This document shows positions 17,731-30,000 of a DNA stretch of 64,000 nucleotides, one piece after another (position 1 is the first letter of the stretch; every line of letters starts with the position of its first letter). Location: NCBI RefSeq assembly GCF_000350225.1, contig NW_005179203.1, positions 378,443 to 442,442 of the forward strand, written 5' to 3'. The translations under genes were made by a program, and so were the position numbers. The notes under the pieces are model-generated. The model searched no databases. It was not told the DNA's origin and was given only the letters and a program-made list of their open reading frames with translations. Source of the DNA: Chondrus crispus (Eukaryota > Rhodophyta > Florideophyceae > Gigartinales > Gigartinaceae).

Positions 17731-20300
17731 TTACCCTTTTTTCGAACTACCGGTGCTATCGGAGCTACCCCCCTGGCTATCGTCGGCCAGGTCTTCTCCG
17801 GGTGGCCGACCACGTGGGTCGGGACTATTCCTCCCGGGCGGCTCGGCAGCCTTGGCGAAGTACTCGGGTACTTCCGGGCCTTGACCTGCGGCGTCCGGCC
17901 GTCGCAGGATATGGGGGATGAAGCGAGTCGGCTCTCCTTCGTGACCCTCCGCGGGTAGGGGGTACGGATCCTCTACCCAGTCTTGCAGGTACATTATCGC
18001 ATTCTGTACCTGTTGGGGTAACCGAGAACGGTCTCGGTCCCCTCTCCCTCCTTGGCGGGGGTACCTTGTGTCGGCCTGGCGGTAGTCGGGCCGATCGCGA
18101 CGATCGAGTTCGGTACGACGATACCCGCCTCCACGGGGGCGAATCGAGCGCCCCCACCCGACCGATTCGGGAAACCTTGACGCGGGGGACGACCCTCGCC
18201 GACCGCTTGCCGGAGTAGATTGCGCGCCCCGGGGCCCGTCTCCATCTGGTAGCGGTAGTTCCTGTACGCCGTGAACATTCGTTGTTCCGGCGACAGGAAC
18301 GGGCAGGCGTACATGGCGTGTCCGTACGTACGACATAGCCAGCACACGTACGCGCTGCCGTCCGTTGAGGCGAAGGTCGCCGCGTGACGCGCCTCCTCAT
18401 CGGTGAGGAGGGGCACGCGAGGGGCTTCACCTCCGGTATCTCGGTTTGAGATGTCGAGCTCAGCGACCCGGGGAACCGTACCCCTGGGTGCTCTGGGAGT
18501 GGCCGCGAACGCGGTCGCGTAGCTCGACGTCGTTCCGGTCGACATCGGTGAAGGGGGTCGACCCCCTACCGGCCCTGCTCCTTGCGTAATGAGGACAGGG
18601 TCGGCCTGCCACTCATCCTCCCCGACATGGAGGGTAGAGGCGGGCGAACTTGTTGCGGCGGACTTCGTAGTCTTGCCAGCCCTTCCTGCCGGTTTCGAAT
18701 CCGGCAGAGGTAAACCGCGTCGAGCGCGGTAAGTGGTTCCTTCTGCCGTTGCGATACGGCGGATGGTCGGAAGATCGGTCTTCTGGCGGCTCGGCAGCCG
18801 CTGCACTGTCTCGGAAACTGCGGCACGGGTCGCAGGAGCGAGTCCCCGCACGAAGTAGTGCGCGAGGGACTGTTCGGAGAACACTGCCGTGCACCGGAAC
18901 GCGGCCGTTTCGAGCCGGTCCGCGAACGTGCTCTCCGTTTCATGAGATTGCTGTCCCGCCGTCGCGACAGCGTCGTACGCTTCACCTAACACGTCGTCGG
19001 TTAGGTAGCGTTTCAAGAACTGGTTCACGAGTCCCGGCCAACTCACGTCGTCGTGTAGTTGGCCGGCGCGGAGGCCACGCATCGTATAACTCGTATACAG
19101 GCGCTCCGCGTCGCGCTCTAAGAAGTGCGCGAGGACTCTCACGGCAACACCTTCGGTCAGGTGTTGCGAGTTGAAGGTTATCCGAATATCCTTCAAGAAC
19201 GGTAGGAGCTGGATCGGGTCCGTACCGTCAAAGCTCCTCATCGTGGGACGGATCCCACGGCAGCGTTGGACGTACTTCGCGATCCGTCCCGCGTCACCCG
19301 AGGTGACGAGCCTCGAGGTGCTATCCAAGCGGTACATACGATAGTCAGCGACGGCGCTGAACTCTTGGATCATCGTATGCACCGGCTCGAGCCCGGGTTC
19401 GGCGGGACCTAGCGTGCCGAAGGAGGTAACCGGTAGCGTACGGACGTCTACCGGACCTGGATGCTCGGCATAACTCGCCGGCGGGTAGCCGCCCCAGCGG
19501 GGATCGACGGGGAACATCGGTTCTCCGGATCCGCGGGCGGCTCCTCCACGGTCCTGTTCGTCCGCGTACGATACGCGGTCCATCTGCCGCCTACTTACGG
19601 GGATAGGCGGCAATGCTTGGGTCTCGGACGCGAGATTCGCGCCCATCGGAGGACAGTTTCCTTCCGCAGTCCGACTGGCGTCGGCGCCAGTCGGACGCCA
19701 ACCTTCCGGAGCGACGGCGCTCGGAGGTACGGCACCACCGGGCCCTCTCGTGGGGGCACCGGGCAGCCTTGCGGCCATGGTCCGTTCCATGTCACGAGCA
19801 CGCTGTCGCGTAGCGTTGAGCTCGGCGGAGAGGTGCGCGAACGCACCCAACTGCTCTGCTGACGGGGACGGTCGATCGTCGGGACGTCTCGTCGAGGTCG
19901 GCCTCGTGGGGCGACCTTGCCCGTGCCGTACGGGCTGTGCGAGACGTGAGTCTTCGACGAGCACCAGTCGCGAGTGTAACTCGTCGACTAGTGCTCGGAG
20001 ATTCTCCAAGGACTGGCTGACTCGATCGAACCTCCCTTCACGTAGGGAGCGAAGCTCGTCCATACATCGCGAGTAGACGGCGTCCGTCACGTCTATACGG
20101 AGTGAAGTACGGACTTCCTCGATGTAGTCAGCTATGCGATCGAACATCGCAGCCGCTTGTCCTTCGGGGGACTCGGGCGACGGTTCGCGGTCTCGGAGAC
20201 CAGCGTCGCCGTCGCCGAACGGCGGGGATGGTGCGTGCATAGCGGCCGCCCTCGGATCCGCCGGTTCGGACCGGATCGAGGTGGCGTATTCTTGACTCAT
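17731..20300 (-). CDS. gag: Gypsy Gag with zinc knuckle, frame shifted near its end
   Basis: Structural protein that packages element RNA. From ATG 20300 (MSQE), shared with the other copies, the frame is open to 17994; it is also open upstream into the LTR. The helical N-terminus and disordered linker are followed by the capsid-like core (FLKDIRITF, LVNQFLKRYL, FADRLETAAF, YFVRGLAPATRA) and one CX2CX4HX4C knuckle (CWLCRTYGHAMYAC, bases 18306-18350). Near 18150, in a run of five C, the natural continuation moves to another frame (RRTELDRRDRPDYRQ...) that ends at 17731. Either one base was gained or lost, or the sequence has an error; I would not call it programmed. The knuckle should bind RNA. 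Confidence 0.85.
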
Positions 20301-20356
20301 CTCAACGCGTACGGACGCGGAGGAAAAAGAAAGTCTTCTCGGAAAGATCTCGGGGT

Positions 20357-20375
20357 CTTCTAGGTCGAGAGACCA
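20357..20375 (-). promoter_or_regulatory. G1 primer-binding site
   Basis: On minus TGGTCTCTCGACCTAGAAG, one base from the LTR end. It differs at one position from the G2, gamma and left-edge copies. Confidence 0.75.
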
Positions 20376-20376
20376 C

Positions 20377-21076
20377 TGTAGCATAAACACCCCCAGACGA
20401 CTGGAGGTGTATGCGCAGTTTGACCTGTAGACCCCGGTTCGGAGAAGGGCTGAAGCGGGCCAACCAGCTCCGGAACCGGGCTCGGGCCCTGGTAGCGGTG
20501 GTAGAGCGGGAGCGAGCAGGGACGCGCGCACGCACGAGCGGATCGACGCCTCGACGCCCCGGAGCAGCACTGGGTGACGTACCAGTGCTGATGGGCGGAG
20601 GCGGTTCCGTGCTCGCTCGCGTGCTGCGCGTCCACTCCGGCTCGGCTCCGACTAAACGCGCGCGAAGAGCGAAGGCGACGTTTAGAATAAGCTGGGTGCA
20701 CTGACCTTGGCGGTCGGTTGAGGACAAGCCCGTGCTTGTCCCCTTCCGCCGCCGTCGGTCCGCTCCATATTTAATATACAAAACACTCTATCATAACACT
20801 ACAGTACCGTGGTACTGTAGTGGGCTACTGTAGTGCAGGTCGGCCTGCACTGTAATACTGTCGGTTATGTCGAGGCTGACAGTACACGTATCACTCGTAG
20901 TGCGTGCGCGCTTCGTTCGCGCGCTGTACACGTGTACATGTGTATGCGCAAGTCCCTTGTCCCCGTGGTGTACACGTGGACACGCGCGGTGGTACTGTAG
21001 AGCTCGACGCTCTACAGTAGCTGATCTAGTTCTTGATCTAATCTAATTTAAACCCCCAGGGGGGGGTTATACTACA
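20377..21076 (-). repeat. G1 5' LTR
   Basis: 700 bp, the same length as the 3' LTR and about 95% alike by eye. Termini TGTAGCATAAAC and TTATACTACA. The base after it (21077) is already inside an inverted reverse-transcriptase gene. Confidence 0.88.
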
Positions 21077-24045
21077 GCGTGAACGCGAAGACGCTAGCGG
21101 ATTCGTATCCGCTGCCGCGTATGGACGATTGTATAGATTCGCTGGGCGACGCAGCAGTCTTCACGACGTTAGACTGCAACTCCGGCCACTGGCAGACACC
21201 AGTCGCGCCGGAGGACCGCGACAAGACGACGTTCACCACGCACATGGGGACATTCCGCCACCTACGGATGCCGTTTGGGCTGAAAGGGGCACCGGCCACC
21301 TTTCAGCGCGCGCTCGACATCATCCTCTCAGGCGTCCGTTGGCAGATCTCCCTCGTCTATTTGGATGATGTCACTGTCTTTTCGCGTACACACGAGGAGC
21401 ACGCAAAACACCTCGAAACTGTCTTGAGCCTGTTGGGAAGCGCCGGCATCTCTCTCAAGCTCAAGAAGTGTAGCTTCTTTCAGCCCAAGGTGGACCTTGG
21501 GCTCCATTACCTGGGGCACGTTATATCCCCAGGTAAGCTCAGCGTCGCGGAGACCGCGGCCGACGCGTTCGGGACGTTCACGTTCCCGAGGATGCTGACG
21601 AAGGCGCGCTCGTTCCTCGGGGCCGGCAACGTCTACCGCCGCTTCGTCGAGTGATTCGCAAAAATTGCACGTCCGCTGACGGATATGACGCGTAAAGATG
21701 CCGACCCTGACTTCGACCATCCCACCGCGTTGCAACTACACGCGTTCGAGGAGCTCAAGTCGCGGATGATCGCCCCACCTATACTCTCGCTTCCGCGGTA
21801 TGGACGACCGTACATGATAGATACGGACGCGAGCGCGTATCAGCTTGGCTGCACGCTGTTGCAGGAGCACGACGGGTCCAACGACTGGCGCCCCGTCGGC
21901 TACTGGTCCTACTCGCTGAAAGACAGCGAGAGGAACTACAGCGCGACTGAACGCAAGTGTTTCGCCGTAGTGTGGGCCGTCCGCACACTACGGCCGTACG
22001 TAGAAGGCACCAAGTTCACCGTCCGTACGGATCACGACGCGTTGAGGTGGCTCATGTCCCTCACCGAAAGTTCTGGAAGACTCACGCGTTGACGGCTACG
22101 TCTGGCTGAATACGACTTCACCCTTCAGTACCGCCCCGGACGCGTTCATCAGGTTCCGGACGCGTTATCGCGTCTCATCTCGCCGAGGGTCGCCGACGAC
22201 CCTGCACCAGTCGTCGAGGTGGATGACGACATTCCCACCTTCCACGCGGGCACTACAGTACGCGACGTTTCGGACGAGCTCGCGGATCACGTCTGCACCG
22301 CGAAGTGTGACCACAGGACCGTCCAGGTGCTCATCAGCACGCGGAAGCACACCGAGACGCAAAGAAGAAAGCGTGCCCGAGCACGCGACGAGCCGAGGGG
22401 CGACCAAGAAGCCCCGGCTCTAGAAGGACCCCACACGCCGTAGGAGGAGACCGAAGAATTTGACGCGACCGATATCGAGCGCGTAGAAGGCAACGAAGCC
22501 GACGCGTCTGACTCCCAGGTCGCCTCACCTCAGGACGACCTGCCAGCCCCTCTTACGATAGAGGAGATAGCCGAGGCGCAATGCGTTGACAACTTCTGCC
22601 AAACGGTATTGGCAAGACAGTCTGAGTCCAAGAACTCCGCGTTCTTCGAGGACCACCAAGGAGTGCTGACGGGCAGACACCCCTTCGACCCTGACATCGC
22701 ACAGGTGGCGGTGCCTCGGACCTTACGCGCTCGCTTGCTGCGGCTCTGCCACAACCCGGCCATGGCGGGACACCCGGGGCAGAAGGGCATGTACCAAACG
22801 CTCCGTCGGGAATATTATTGGCCACACCTGGCCGCGGACGTGGCGTCTACCGTGCGAGGGTGCCCGACCTCCGCCATGAATCGCGTTAAGCTACGGAAAC
22901 ATCTCAACCGATTGAGACTGTTCCCCGCAACGCGTCCGCTGGAGAGTCTCGCGATAGACATCCTGGGACCACTTCCGAAGACCAAGGCAGGGAAACGATT
23001 CCTCCTGGTCATAACGGACCGCTTCACGAAGCTCACACAAGTCGTTGCGCTTCGAACTATCACCGCGTATACGGTCGCGATCGCGTTCTGCGACGCGTAG
23101 GTCTTCAAGTATGGCGTGCCGCGTTCGCTATTATCGGACAACGGTCTGCAATTTAACGCGAAGTTCTTCCAGAGTGTGTGCCGCGTCCTGGGGATAACGA
23201 ACATGTGCACCTCCGCGTACCATCCCCAGACGAACGGGCAGGTCGAACGCTACAATCGGACGATAGCGTCAATGCTTCGTAACTACGTGAATGAACATCA
23301 GGACGATTGGGACGTGTACGTGGGGCCGTTGACTTACGCGTACAACTCCCACGTACACCGAACCACGCGTACGACACCTTTCGAGCTCGTGCTTAGCAGA
23401 CCCCCGCCGGAGTTCTCTCTCCGCAGAGCCGACGGGGACGCTCCCCCTCCGGATAGGGGCACGCAGAGAGCAGAGTTCCTCAAGACTCTCGATGCGACAA
23501 TTCAAAAGGCCTACGGAAGCCTGCGTGGAACGCAGGCCCGTTACAAACGCGACTTCGATAAACGCGTTCGGAGGATCGACGCGCGCCTCAAGCCCGGCGA
23601 CTACGCGTATCTCAACCCCACCGACGGGGCAAAGACGTCGAATAAGCTCGCGTCACCGGCCGTTGGACCATACCGCATCTTGGCCAACGACAGACGCACG
23701 ATCACGATCGATTGTGATGGGGTGACGGAGCGCGTCTCCGCAGACCGCTGCGTGTATGCGCCTCCCCCTACAAGTGCGGCACGCGCAAGTACTACCACCC
23801 CGGGTGACCTGGCCAACAAAGTCACCGAGGGCACACAATACGCCGTCGAACGGCTACTGAAACATCGCGTGATGGGGGACGGAACGACCATGTTCCTCAT
23901 CAAGTGGGCGGACTACGATACGCGGTCCATGGACCGCGAGAACTCACGTGCGGGAGGAGTTAGTGTCACGCTACGCTAAACGACTCCGGACGCGTACAGG
24001 GACAGACCTCTCCTCGGAAGTGAACGCGGACGTTCACTCTTGAGG
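21077..24045 (+). pseudogene. G3 pol pseudogene: RT, RNase H, integrase, chromodomain
   Basis: Aligns with G1 pol from about residue 545 to the end. All segments to about 23920 lie in one frame but are cut by stops at 21652 (TGA), 22090 (TGA), 22441 (TAG) and 23098 (TAG). Three of the four replace Trp codons (TGG) of G1; the first replaces a Gly. Near 23925 the frame shifts and the chromodomain tail ends at about 24043. YLDD reads intact (LVYLDDV), the integrase D,D-E motifs are present, and one integrase finger Cys is kept as CPTSAMN instead of CRTCAMN. It cannot make an active polyprotein. Confidence 0.88.
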
Positions 24046-26104
24046 AAGGGGCCCTCAACCGCCTCGTCACCGCAAAATTAATACCTCGCGGCTAGAGACA
24101 GATTACGCGTACAGAAGGTCAAATGTGCCCATACGAAGGGGCGGCAAAGGAAACCGCGAAATGTCAAGACGTACTGACCATCGAGTACCGCGGACGCGAC
24201 CCACCGGCTGTAACTGAACTCGGAAGAAAATACAGCACGTACGGCCTTACAAAAATCGGTCGTAGAGCGACCAGCAGGACAAGGAGGTTAACGACCTCCG
24301 AAGGAACGCGGAAGCACCAGATAGCACTCGCGAGTACAGTGCTCGACTCGAAAAGGGGATAGGACTTCAAGACAGGTTGACAGTCTAAGCCCACTCACGC
24401 GACACACCAGCACCGAGTAGCACGAACGGCTGGGAACGAAACGTCTCGCGTAGTTGCCGTCGAGATCTAGGAGAGCGTTGTCGCCCGCCTAGTCGGGAAA
24501 TGACCTGATCGGTCGTGGCCAGTATCACGCGTGGGGGGGGACTCACGAGCTCGCGGTAGCAGATGCCCGACAACGCGCAGACGAGAAGAGGTGGGCATAC
24601 AAAAACTGACGCCGCTGCGACCCCACTGTATTTTGCGGGAAGGGCGCCGTCGCGCGCCGCCAACCCCACTGTCAGTCTGTTACCACAAACCAAAAACAAT
24701 TGGGGGAATGCTCTAAAAATATGTGGGAAACACAGACCGAATGACACTGTATGCCAAGTTACCGCCGCTATTGGCTACGCCGCAAACCGCCACCACCCCG
24801 GAAATAATCAAGAAAAAAAGAGACGCACAGTGAAGCAACGCGCAAGTGCGCACGTGCGCCTACGACCGACAGGGCATGTGGGAGGAACAACACGCAATCG
24901 GACAGCTAAAAGCAGAGTGTGGAGCGCGTGCCCTTCGAGGGGGAACGCTCCATATTGTATGGTAGGGGTGCGGATAAGAGCGTCGACACCGACCTCCCCC
25001 TCGCTCCATCGCGCCGGCAGACCCCGCGCCCTCCGCGCGGGCGAACAACAACGAGGATTTCGCGATTCGCCGCACGCGCTCGAACGCGCTGAGAGCGTAC
25101 ACACGAAAACGTCGTTGCCACCACGCTACAGCGCGCGGACACGCCGCCGCAGAAAGCCACCGCACGTGCGCGCCGTCACGCACCTTTGCGGCGGCTCCCT
25201 CCCCACCGCCTCGATAGGCGGGACCCTGCGACACACCGCCGCGTCGGGCGAAGAAGCGGTAAAACGGGGATCGCACCGGTCGCTTGCACACCGGATTGGG
25301 GAAGAGAGCATGCCCAGCGCGCGCTCGGCGGACGCGTCACGAAGGGCACGCGAAACGCGAAGACGTCGCGTAGGAGAGTGCCGTCAGCACCGCGCTCGGA
25401 CGCGTTGGGTGCGTAGCGAATAGTTCGCGACAACACGCAGGGCCGTGCCCGGCCTCGACCGCGACCCGCGGTAACGGCACCGGAGGAGGGGTATGAAGGA
25501 CCCCTCACCCGATGTCCCGACACTCCCATCCATACGATCGACTCGACACCGCGATGAGCGAGCCGCCGGCCAGGCAGTCAGCGACCAGAAAGAAACGCGC
25601 ACGCGACCCCGAAACGCGCATTCAAGGGGCCACCGCAGGAGCCCTCACCCCTGGGTGTCAGAGACCCGTCCGGTAGCGGGCACTGATTTAATAAGGCGTA
25701 CGACGGCCGGGCGGACGTAGTGAGAGACGTGGCGCGCCATCACCACTCGCGACTCGCGTACGAAAGAAAGGCCGGACACCCGCGAGCGCACCGTGTCGTG
25801 AACAAGCGGCGAGCCCGAGGACGGCACTGTACGCGGAAATCGCGTACCGGTGCGGGGATGAGAACGGACGACCGCGATGCGCTAGCCGCCGTGCGCGGGC
25901 ACTGCAAGCGCTTCATGTTGACTCGATACGCAGGCGGCTGCGTACCGCGAGAAAAGGAGTCGCGCGGAGGTTGCGACACGATGGTGGTTAACCAGAAAGG
26001 AGTTCTAGAATCCCAGGGACGGTCGCTAATGGGTCCGATACGGGCGGACCAATTTAATGCTCCCACGCCGTGACGCGAGGTAATACGCGAGGTAATACGC
26101 GAGG
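24046..26104. other. G3 spacer, no gene seen
   Basis: Begins with the polypurine block and CCCTCAACCGCCTCGTCACCG, matching the G1 spacer next to pol. The rest is GC-rich with short frames on both strands and no family motif. I do not see the hairpin array found in G1 and G2; two near-identical GCGAGGTAATAC units occur at about 26078-26102. Confidence 0.5.
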
Positions 26105-26488
26105 TCAACGGGAGGCGTCTTCCGTCCGATCGGTCGAAGCCGGATCACGGTCCCCCGCAGGGCAATAACTGGGATACGGAGGGACCCCCGAGTCAAGTTC
26201 GTCTAAGTTTGGCATCGCGGCCGCGGGGTAGGGGACAGCCCCACGCGACGGCTCAGCGGGCACCCCCGAGTCATACGGCGGACGGACGGGGTAACTCAAA
26301 TGCGCGCACGGATCGCGAACCCCCGACCGCCGGGGTGTAGCCTGGAGGTCAGTTCTTCCGCGGTTCTCCGCAGGCGCGGTGACCCGAGCCACCCGCAGAA
26401 CGTCTCGTTCCTGCCGGTATTGATCGCGGTCGAACAACGCGCGCTCGAGCTGACCCGCCTGCTGCGAGGAAGACTGGCGGATATTCAC
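26105..26488 (-). pseudogene. G3 antisense ORF, C-terminal piece
   Basis: Minus-strand frame matching the end of the G1 antisense ORF: an Arg/Glu-rich coiled coil (DRDQYRQERDVLR against SERDRYRRERDDLR) and the YPSYCP tail. It is the continuation of 46746-48858, separated by the insertion of G2; the reading frame agrees across the junction. Confidence 0.75.
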
Positions 26489-28364
26489 TGTAGTATAAAC
26501 ACCCCCAACGGAGGGGGGTGTATATTGAAAATGTGCCACCACATGCTGTTATCTGGAAAGCGCAAAATCGAGCGACACGGGTACATGACTCGACGGTCCG
26601 GACCCTCACCCCATATCACCACATGACACGTGTAAAGTCACAGATTTGGGGGTTCTGGGGACGAAAGTGGACTTTTGGAGGGTTATGCAAATTTGCATAA
26701 ATGCCGAAAATTTGCATTTGGCCCGAACCGTTATAGGGCTTGGCTTACACAGGCAATACTGCAAATCTATTGAGTGTCGGTTCGAATGCTGCAATTCTAT
26801 TGGTCTGTTATTGTCCACTTATATGCAGTCATGCTGGTGATATATCTTGAATGATCGGTATACGTTTTAATTACATCATTTCGAGGGTTTCAAGTTGTTC
26901 ACCATGGTTGTAATGGGTAATTACGGGTGGCCTTGGCGCTGGACATTTGTGTGCGGTGTACTCATGTACACGTCGCCAGGTTGCTGCGCGTACGTACACT
27001 TGTACACGTCGCCTGCATACGGTCCGGCGCGTGTCCGAGTACAGTACATGTGAATTAAAAGTACAACAAGTATTTCTCACAAGAGACATGTACTTACGTG
27101 AGTATTCAGTGTACGCGTCACGCTGTATGCGACCCTTGCATCAGCATGCGCCGTTGTACTACACTCTCGTCAGCATGCGACGTTGTACTGTGCTCTCGTT
27201 ATGGTGCGCCGTTGGATGCAAGTTGATGACAGTACTCGTGTGATTCACATCGGATATCACGTGAGATGTGTAGAAAGTCTGGATGCACATTGTTGCTACC
27301 CGTCATAGTTGTCTGGCAGTGTGTACCGAAATTAGTAAGGTACGAAACAAGGGCATATATGGGGACTGAGATATGACAGGACTTTGCGTTGTTGGAAATA
27401 GAGAGATGCCAAGTTGTTCATTGCGCCAGAATATATTCCGTCATGTCTAGATGCAGATTAGTAAGGTGTGAAACGATTGCATGCATAGGGCGGGCCATGG
27501 TTTACAGTCACTCGAAATGTGTAGAAACTGTTGTGCACTGATAGTCAATAGTCAATTCGTAAGGTGGAAATAGAACAGTGTGGACGGGCCACAAGAGGAC
27601 CGCGCGTGGTCGCGCATATGGTGAGTACGGTTTACCAGGTGCCAAAGTAATGGGATAGTGTAACACTCAAAGTGTATAAGTATCGCCGAAAGACGGCTCC
27701 AAGTAAACCTCGGGACCAACTCCTTCACTCACACACATCAACCTGCCCTCCTTCTTTCCCTTGCCCCTCCGAACCTACCCTTAGTGTATACTCAGTTCTT
27801 GCCGAGACCCCGATCGGAGAAGGGAAGCAACCCCAGCTAACGGAACCGGGAAGCGGGCCCGGGTAGCGTGGTGGTAGAGCGGGTTCGGACGGAGACGCGC
27901 GCACGGGCCGGTCGATCTACGCCTCGACGCCCCGGGGCAGCGCTGGGGTACGTACCAGCGCTGACGGGCGGAGGCGGATCTAAGCTCGCTCGTGTGCTCG
28001 CGCGTCCCCTGCCCGCTCGGCTCCTAACTAAATATGGGCTATTGTAGGAAACCCGATCTAGAATAAGCGGGGCGAGCTTGACCAAAAGCGTAGGTTCTGG
28101 TCAAGCTCGTGCTTGTCCTCCCCCGTCGCCGTCGGTCCGCTCACGTATTTAATGTACAAGTTAGTCTATCATACTACAGCACAGTACGTACTGTACTATA
28201 GTGCTACCGTGGTCGGGTACAGTAGTGGGTGCGGGTCGCGCGTACTGTAGGGCTGTCAGCATTCGGTGCTGACAGCACGCGCGCTCGTGCGCGTCCGTAC
28301 TGTAGAGCTCGGGCTCTACAGTAGCTGATCTAATCTAAATCTAGTCCCAGGGGGTTATACTACA
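26489..28364 (-). repeat. G2 3' LTR, interrupted
   Basis: The segments 26489-26524 and 27784-28364 together equal the intact LTR at 46137 once the insertion and one GTGTATA copy are removed. Ends TGTAGTATAAACACC and TTATACTACA. Confidence 0.88.
26525..27783. mobile_element. Unclassified 1.26-kb insertion with 7-bp target duplication
   Basis: It splits the G2 LTR and is flanked by GTGTATA on both sides (26518-26524 and 27784-27790). It is AT-richer than its surroundings, with no ORF above about 100 codons, no terminal inverted repeats and no poly-A. Internally it has degenerate repeats (variants of ATTAGTAAGGTGTGAAAC near 27330, 27455 and 27550; AAATGTGTAGAAA near 27270 and 27515; GCAAATTTGCATAAATGC palindromic stretch near 26690). 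It could be a solo LTR or a short non-autonomous element. Confidence 0.7.
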
Positions 28365-28402
28365 CGCCCCCCCCCTCAAGAGTGAACGTCCGCGTTCACC
28401 GT
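28365..28402 (-). promoter_or_regulatory. G2 3' polypurine tract and pol-tail repeat
   Basis: On minus GTGAACGCGGACGTTCAC, TCTTGAGGGGGGGGGCG, then the LTR. Same block as in G1 and G3. Confidence 0.7.
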
Positions 28403-29154
28403 CGCCTGAAGGACGGCCTGTTTTCCTCCGATCTACAAAACCCGTCTCACGTTTTCCGCAGTCATACTTCCTTTCCGCGATGTCCTTCTCATTTCGCTGT
28501 CGTGCTTCTCACCTCGCCGGTTCTTTTCCGTTGTGTCCCTGTGCCCCTTCCTCGCTGGTTTCGCCTCGACATCCTCTCGCCGTAATCATCCATCTTCCAT
28601 GGCCGACCACCGCGGCAAGCGCCGCATTCCGTCGCGTCATGTTGTCGCCTCCTGACCACTCTTCGTTTTCCCCACCCCGATTCGTCGCCGGCTGCCAGCG
28701 CTGCCACGCCCTCTTCCGTGATGGACACTCTGTGCCCCTTCCTCGCTGGTTTCGCCTCGACATCCTCTCGCCGTGGTCATCCATCTTCCATGGCCGACCA
28801 CCGCGGCAAGCACCGCATTCCGTCGCGTCATGTTGTCGCCTCCTGACCACTCTTCGTTTTCCCCACCCCGATTCGTCGCCGGCTGCCAGCGCTGCTACGC
28901 CCTCGTCCGTGATGGACACTCCACCGTCAGCCTTGCGATCTGTGACGCCCGCGGCGACGTCGCCGTTCCAGAAGGTGGGCTTTTCGCCCAAGTCGATCTT
29001 GTCTGCCCCCAACGCGCCCCCGGTGGGCGGTCCCGGGATCTGTATGGTTCCGAAGCCTCTGCCGTCGTTACGCGTGGAAAGGGCTCGTTGGGCCTCGGCA
29101 TGGCGGAGCACGACCGTCACTCCGGCCATTGACCGGCCTCGAGCGGCAAGCTAG
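28403..29154 (+). pseudogene. G2 antisense ORF remnant (N-terminal part only)
   Basis: Sits exactly where G1 has its antisense ORF. The frame ending at 29152 is Ser/Pro-rich and contains SPFQKVGFSPKSILSAPNAPP, which lines up with PFQASRLSRGSIVSAELNAPP of G3. The conserved core and coiled coil are absent; spacer repeats follow. A 191-bp tandem duplication (28541-28731 and 28732-28922) interrupts it. Confidence 0.6.
28541..28922. repeat. Tandem duplication, two copies of 191 bp
   Basis: GTGCCCCTTCCTCGCTGG starts at 28541 and again at 28732; the copies differ at only a few bases, so the duplication is recent compared with the rest of G2. Confidence 0.9.
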
Positions 29155-30000
29155 GGTTACGCCCTCAATTCAGTATCGTAAAGGGGCCCTTCGTCCTCTT
29201 GCCTGCTTAGCGGTTCGTTTGCGAATTAATCCCCTTCTCGGGCGGTCTGCGCGCCGTCCGAGGCACGCGGTTGTCGGCGCTTCGCTCTTCTCTGTCCGCC
29301 CTCTGGGAGGGGTACCCCATTGCTCCTACGGAGTGCGAGGGGTATGGCCTGTTCCCCGCGGGAGATACGTGTGGGCTTCCTTTTGTCCGTCGTATACGAA
29401 GGGGGCGTGTCGCGCAATTCGGAGGCACCGGCGTCCGTGTAGATGGCGTCATCGTGGCTCGCGCGTGTCCCATTAGAGTCCACCTCGTCTGCCCTCAGGA
29501 GTGAGGGCTTCCTGTAGAGCGAGTTCCCTTGCTCGTCTTCCGTGTAGGAGGCGCACCACGTGGTTCGGAGTCACGAGCGCCCGAGTAGGCAACGTAGTCG
29601 TAGAACATGCGTACCGCGCGGAGTTCTCATCAGCTTCCGTTGCTCCGGCCTGTCCTCCGACACGAGGGAGGTGTGAGGCGAGCTCCCTTCCCCCTTCGTC
29701 TACCGAAACAGCGTACTATACGGCTCGGAGTCTCCGATCGCTACAGGCGTCCGTGTATGCGTCGGCGTCGTGAGGTGCCCGCCCGTACAGCACGATCTTT
29801 CCAGTAGGATCCGTCCTGCTTGCTCTCCTACGACTGGGTCGCGTGTGGAGCGAGCTTCCATTTTTCGTCCTCTGTCGAAGGAGCGCGTGCTTGTTGAGTC
29901 TTCAGCCGACGTTCGGTCGTCGGTACTTCTGCGCGCGGGCGTTTGTCGTCGCTGCCGCACGCGCTCCCTGCCGACGTCCGTTTTGTCGGCCCTTCTACTT
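29155..30000. other. G2 spacer, left part
   Basis: No gene is supported; frames are short and Arg/Ser-rich. Near the right end two units of a second hairpin repeat appear (stems CCGACG...CGTCGG near 29891 and GCCGACG...TGTCGGC near 29969). Confidence 0.4.

Larger units (their letters stand above)
7643..21076 (-). mobile_element. G1: near-complete Ty3/gypsy element with antisense ORF
   Basis: 13.4 kb bounded by two 700-bp LTRs. In its own direction: 5' LTR (20377-21076), primer-binding site, gag (20300-17731), pol with chromodomain (17590-13007), pol-tail/polypurine block, spacer with hairpin repeats, antisense ORF (8403-10913), second pol-tail/polypurine block, 3' LTR (7643-8342). By eye the LTRs differ at roughly 30-35 of 700 positions. 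Flanks (ACTCC left, GCGTG right) do not form a target duplication. The left end interrupts the beta LTR, but the right end abuts inverted pol sequence of G3 rather than the rest of beta, so one end has been rearranged. Confidence 0.88.
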
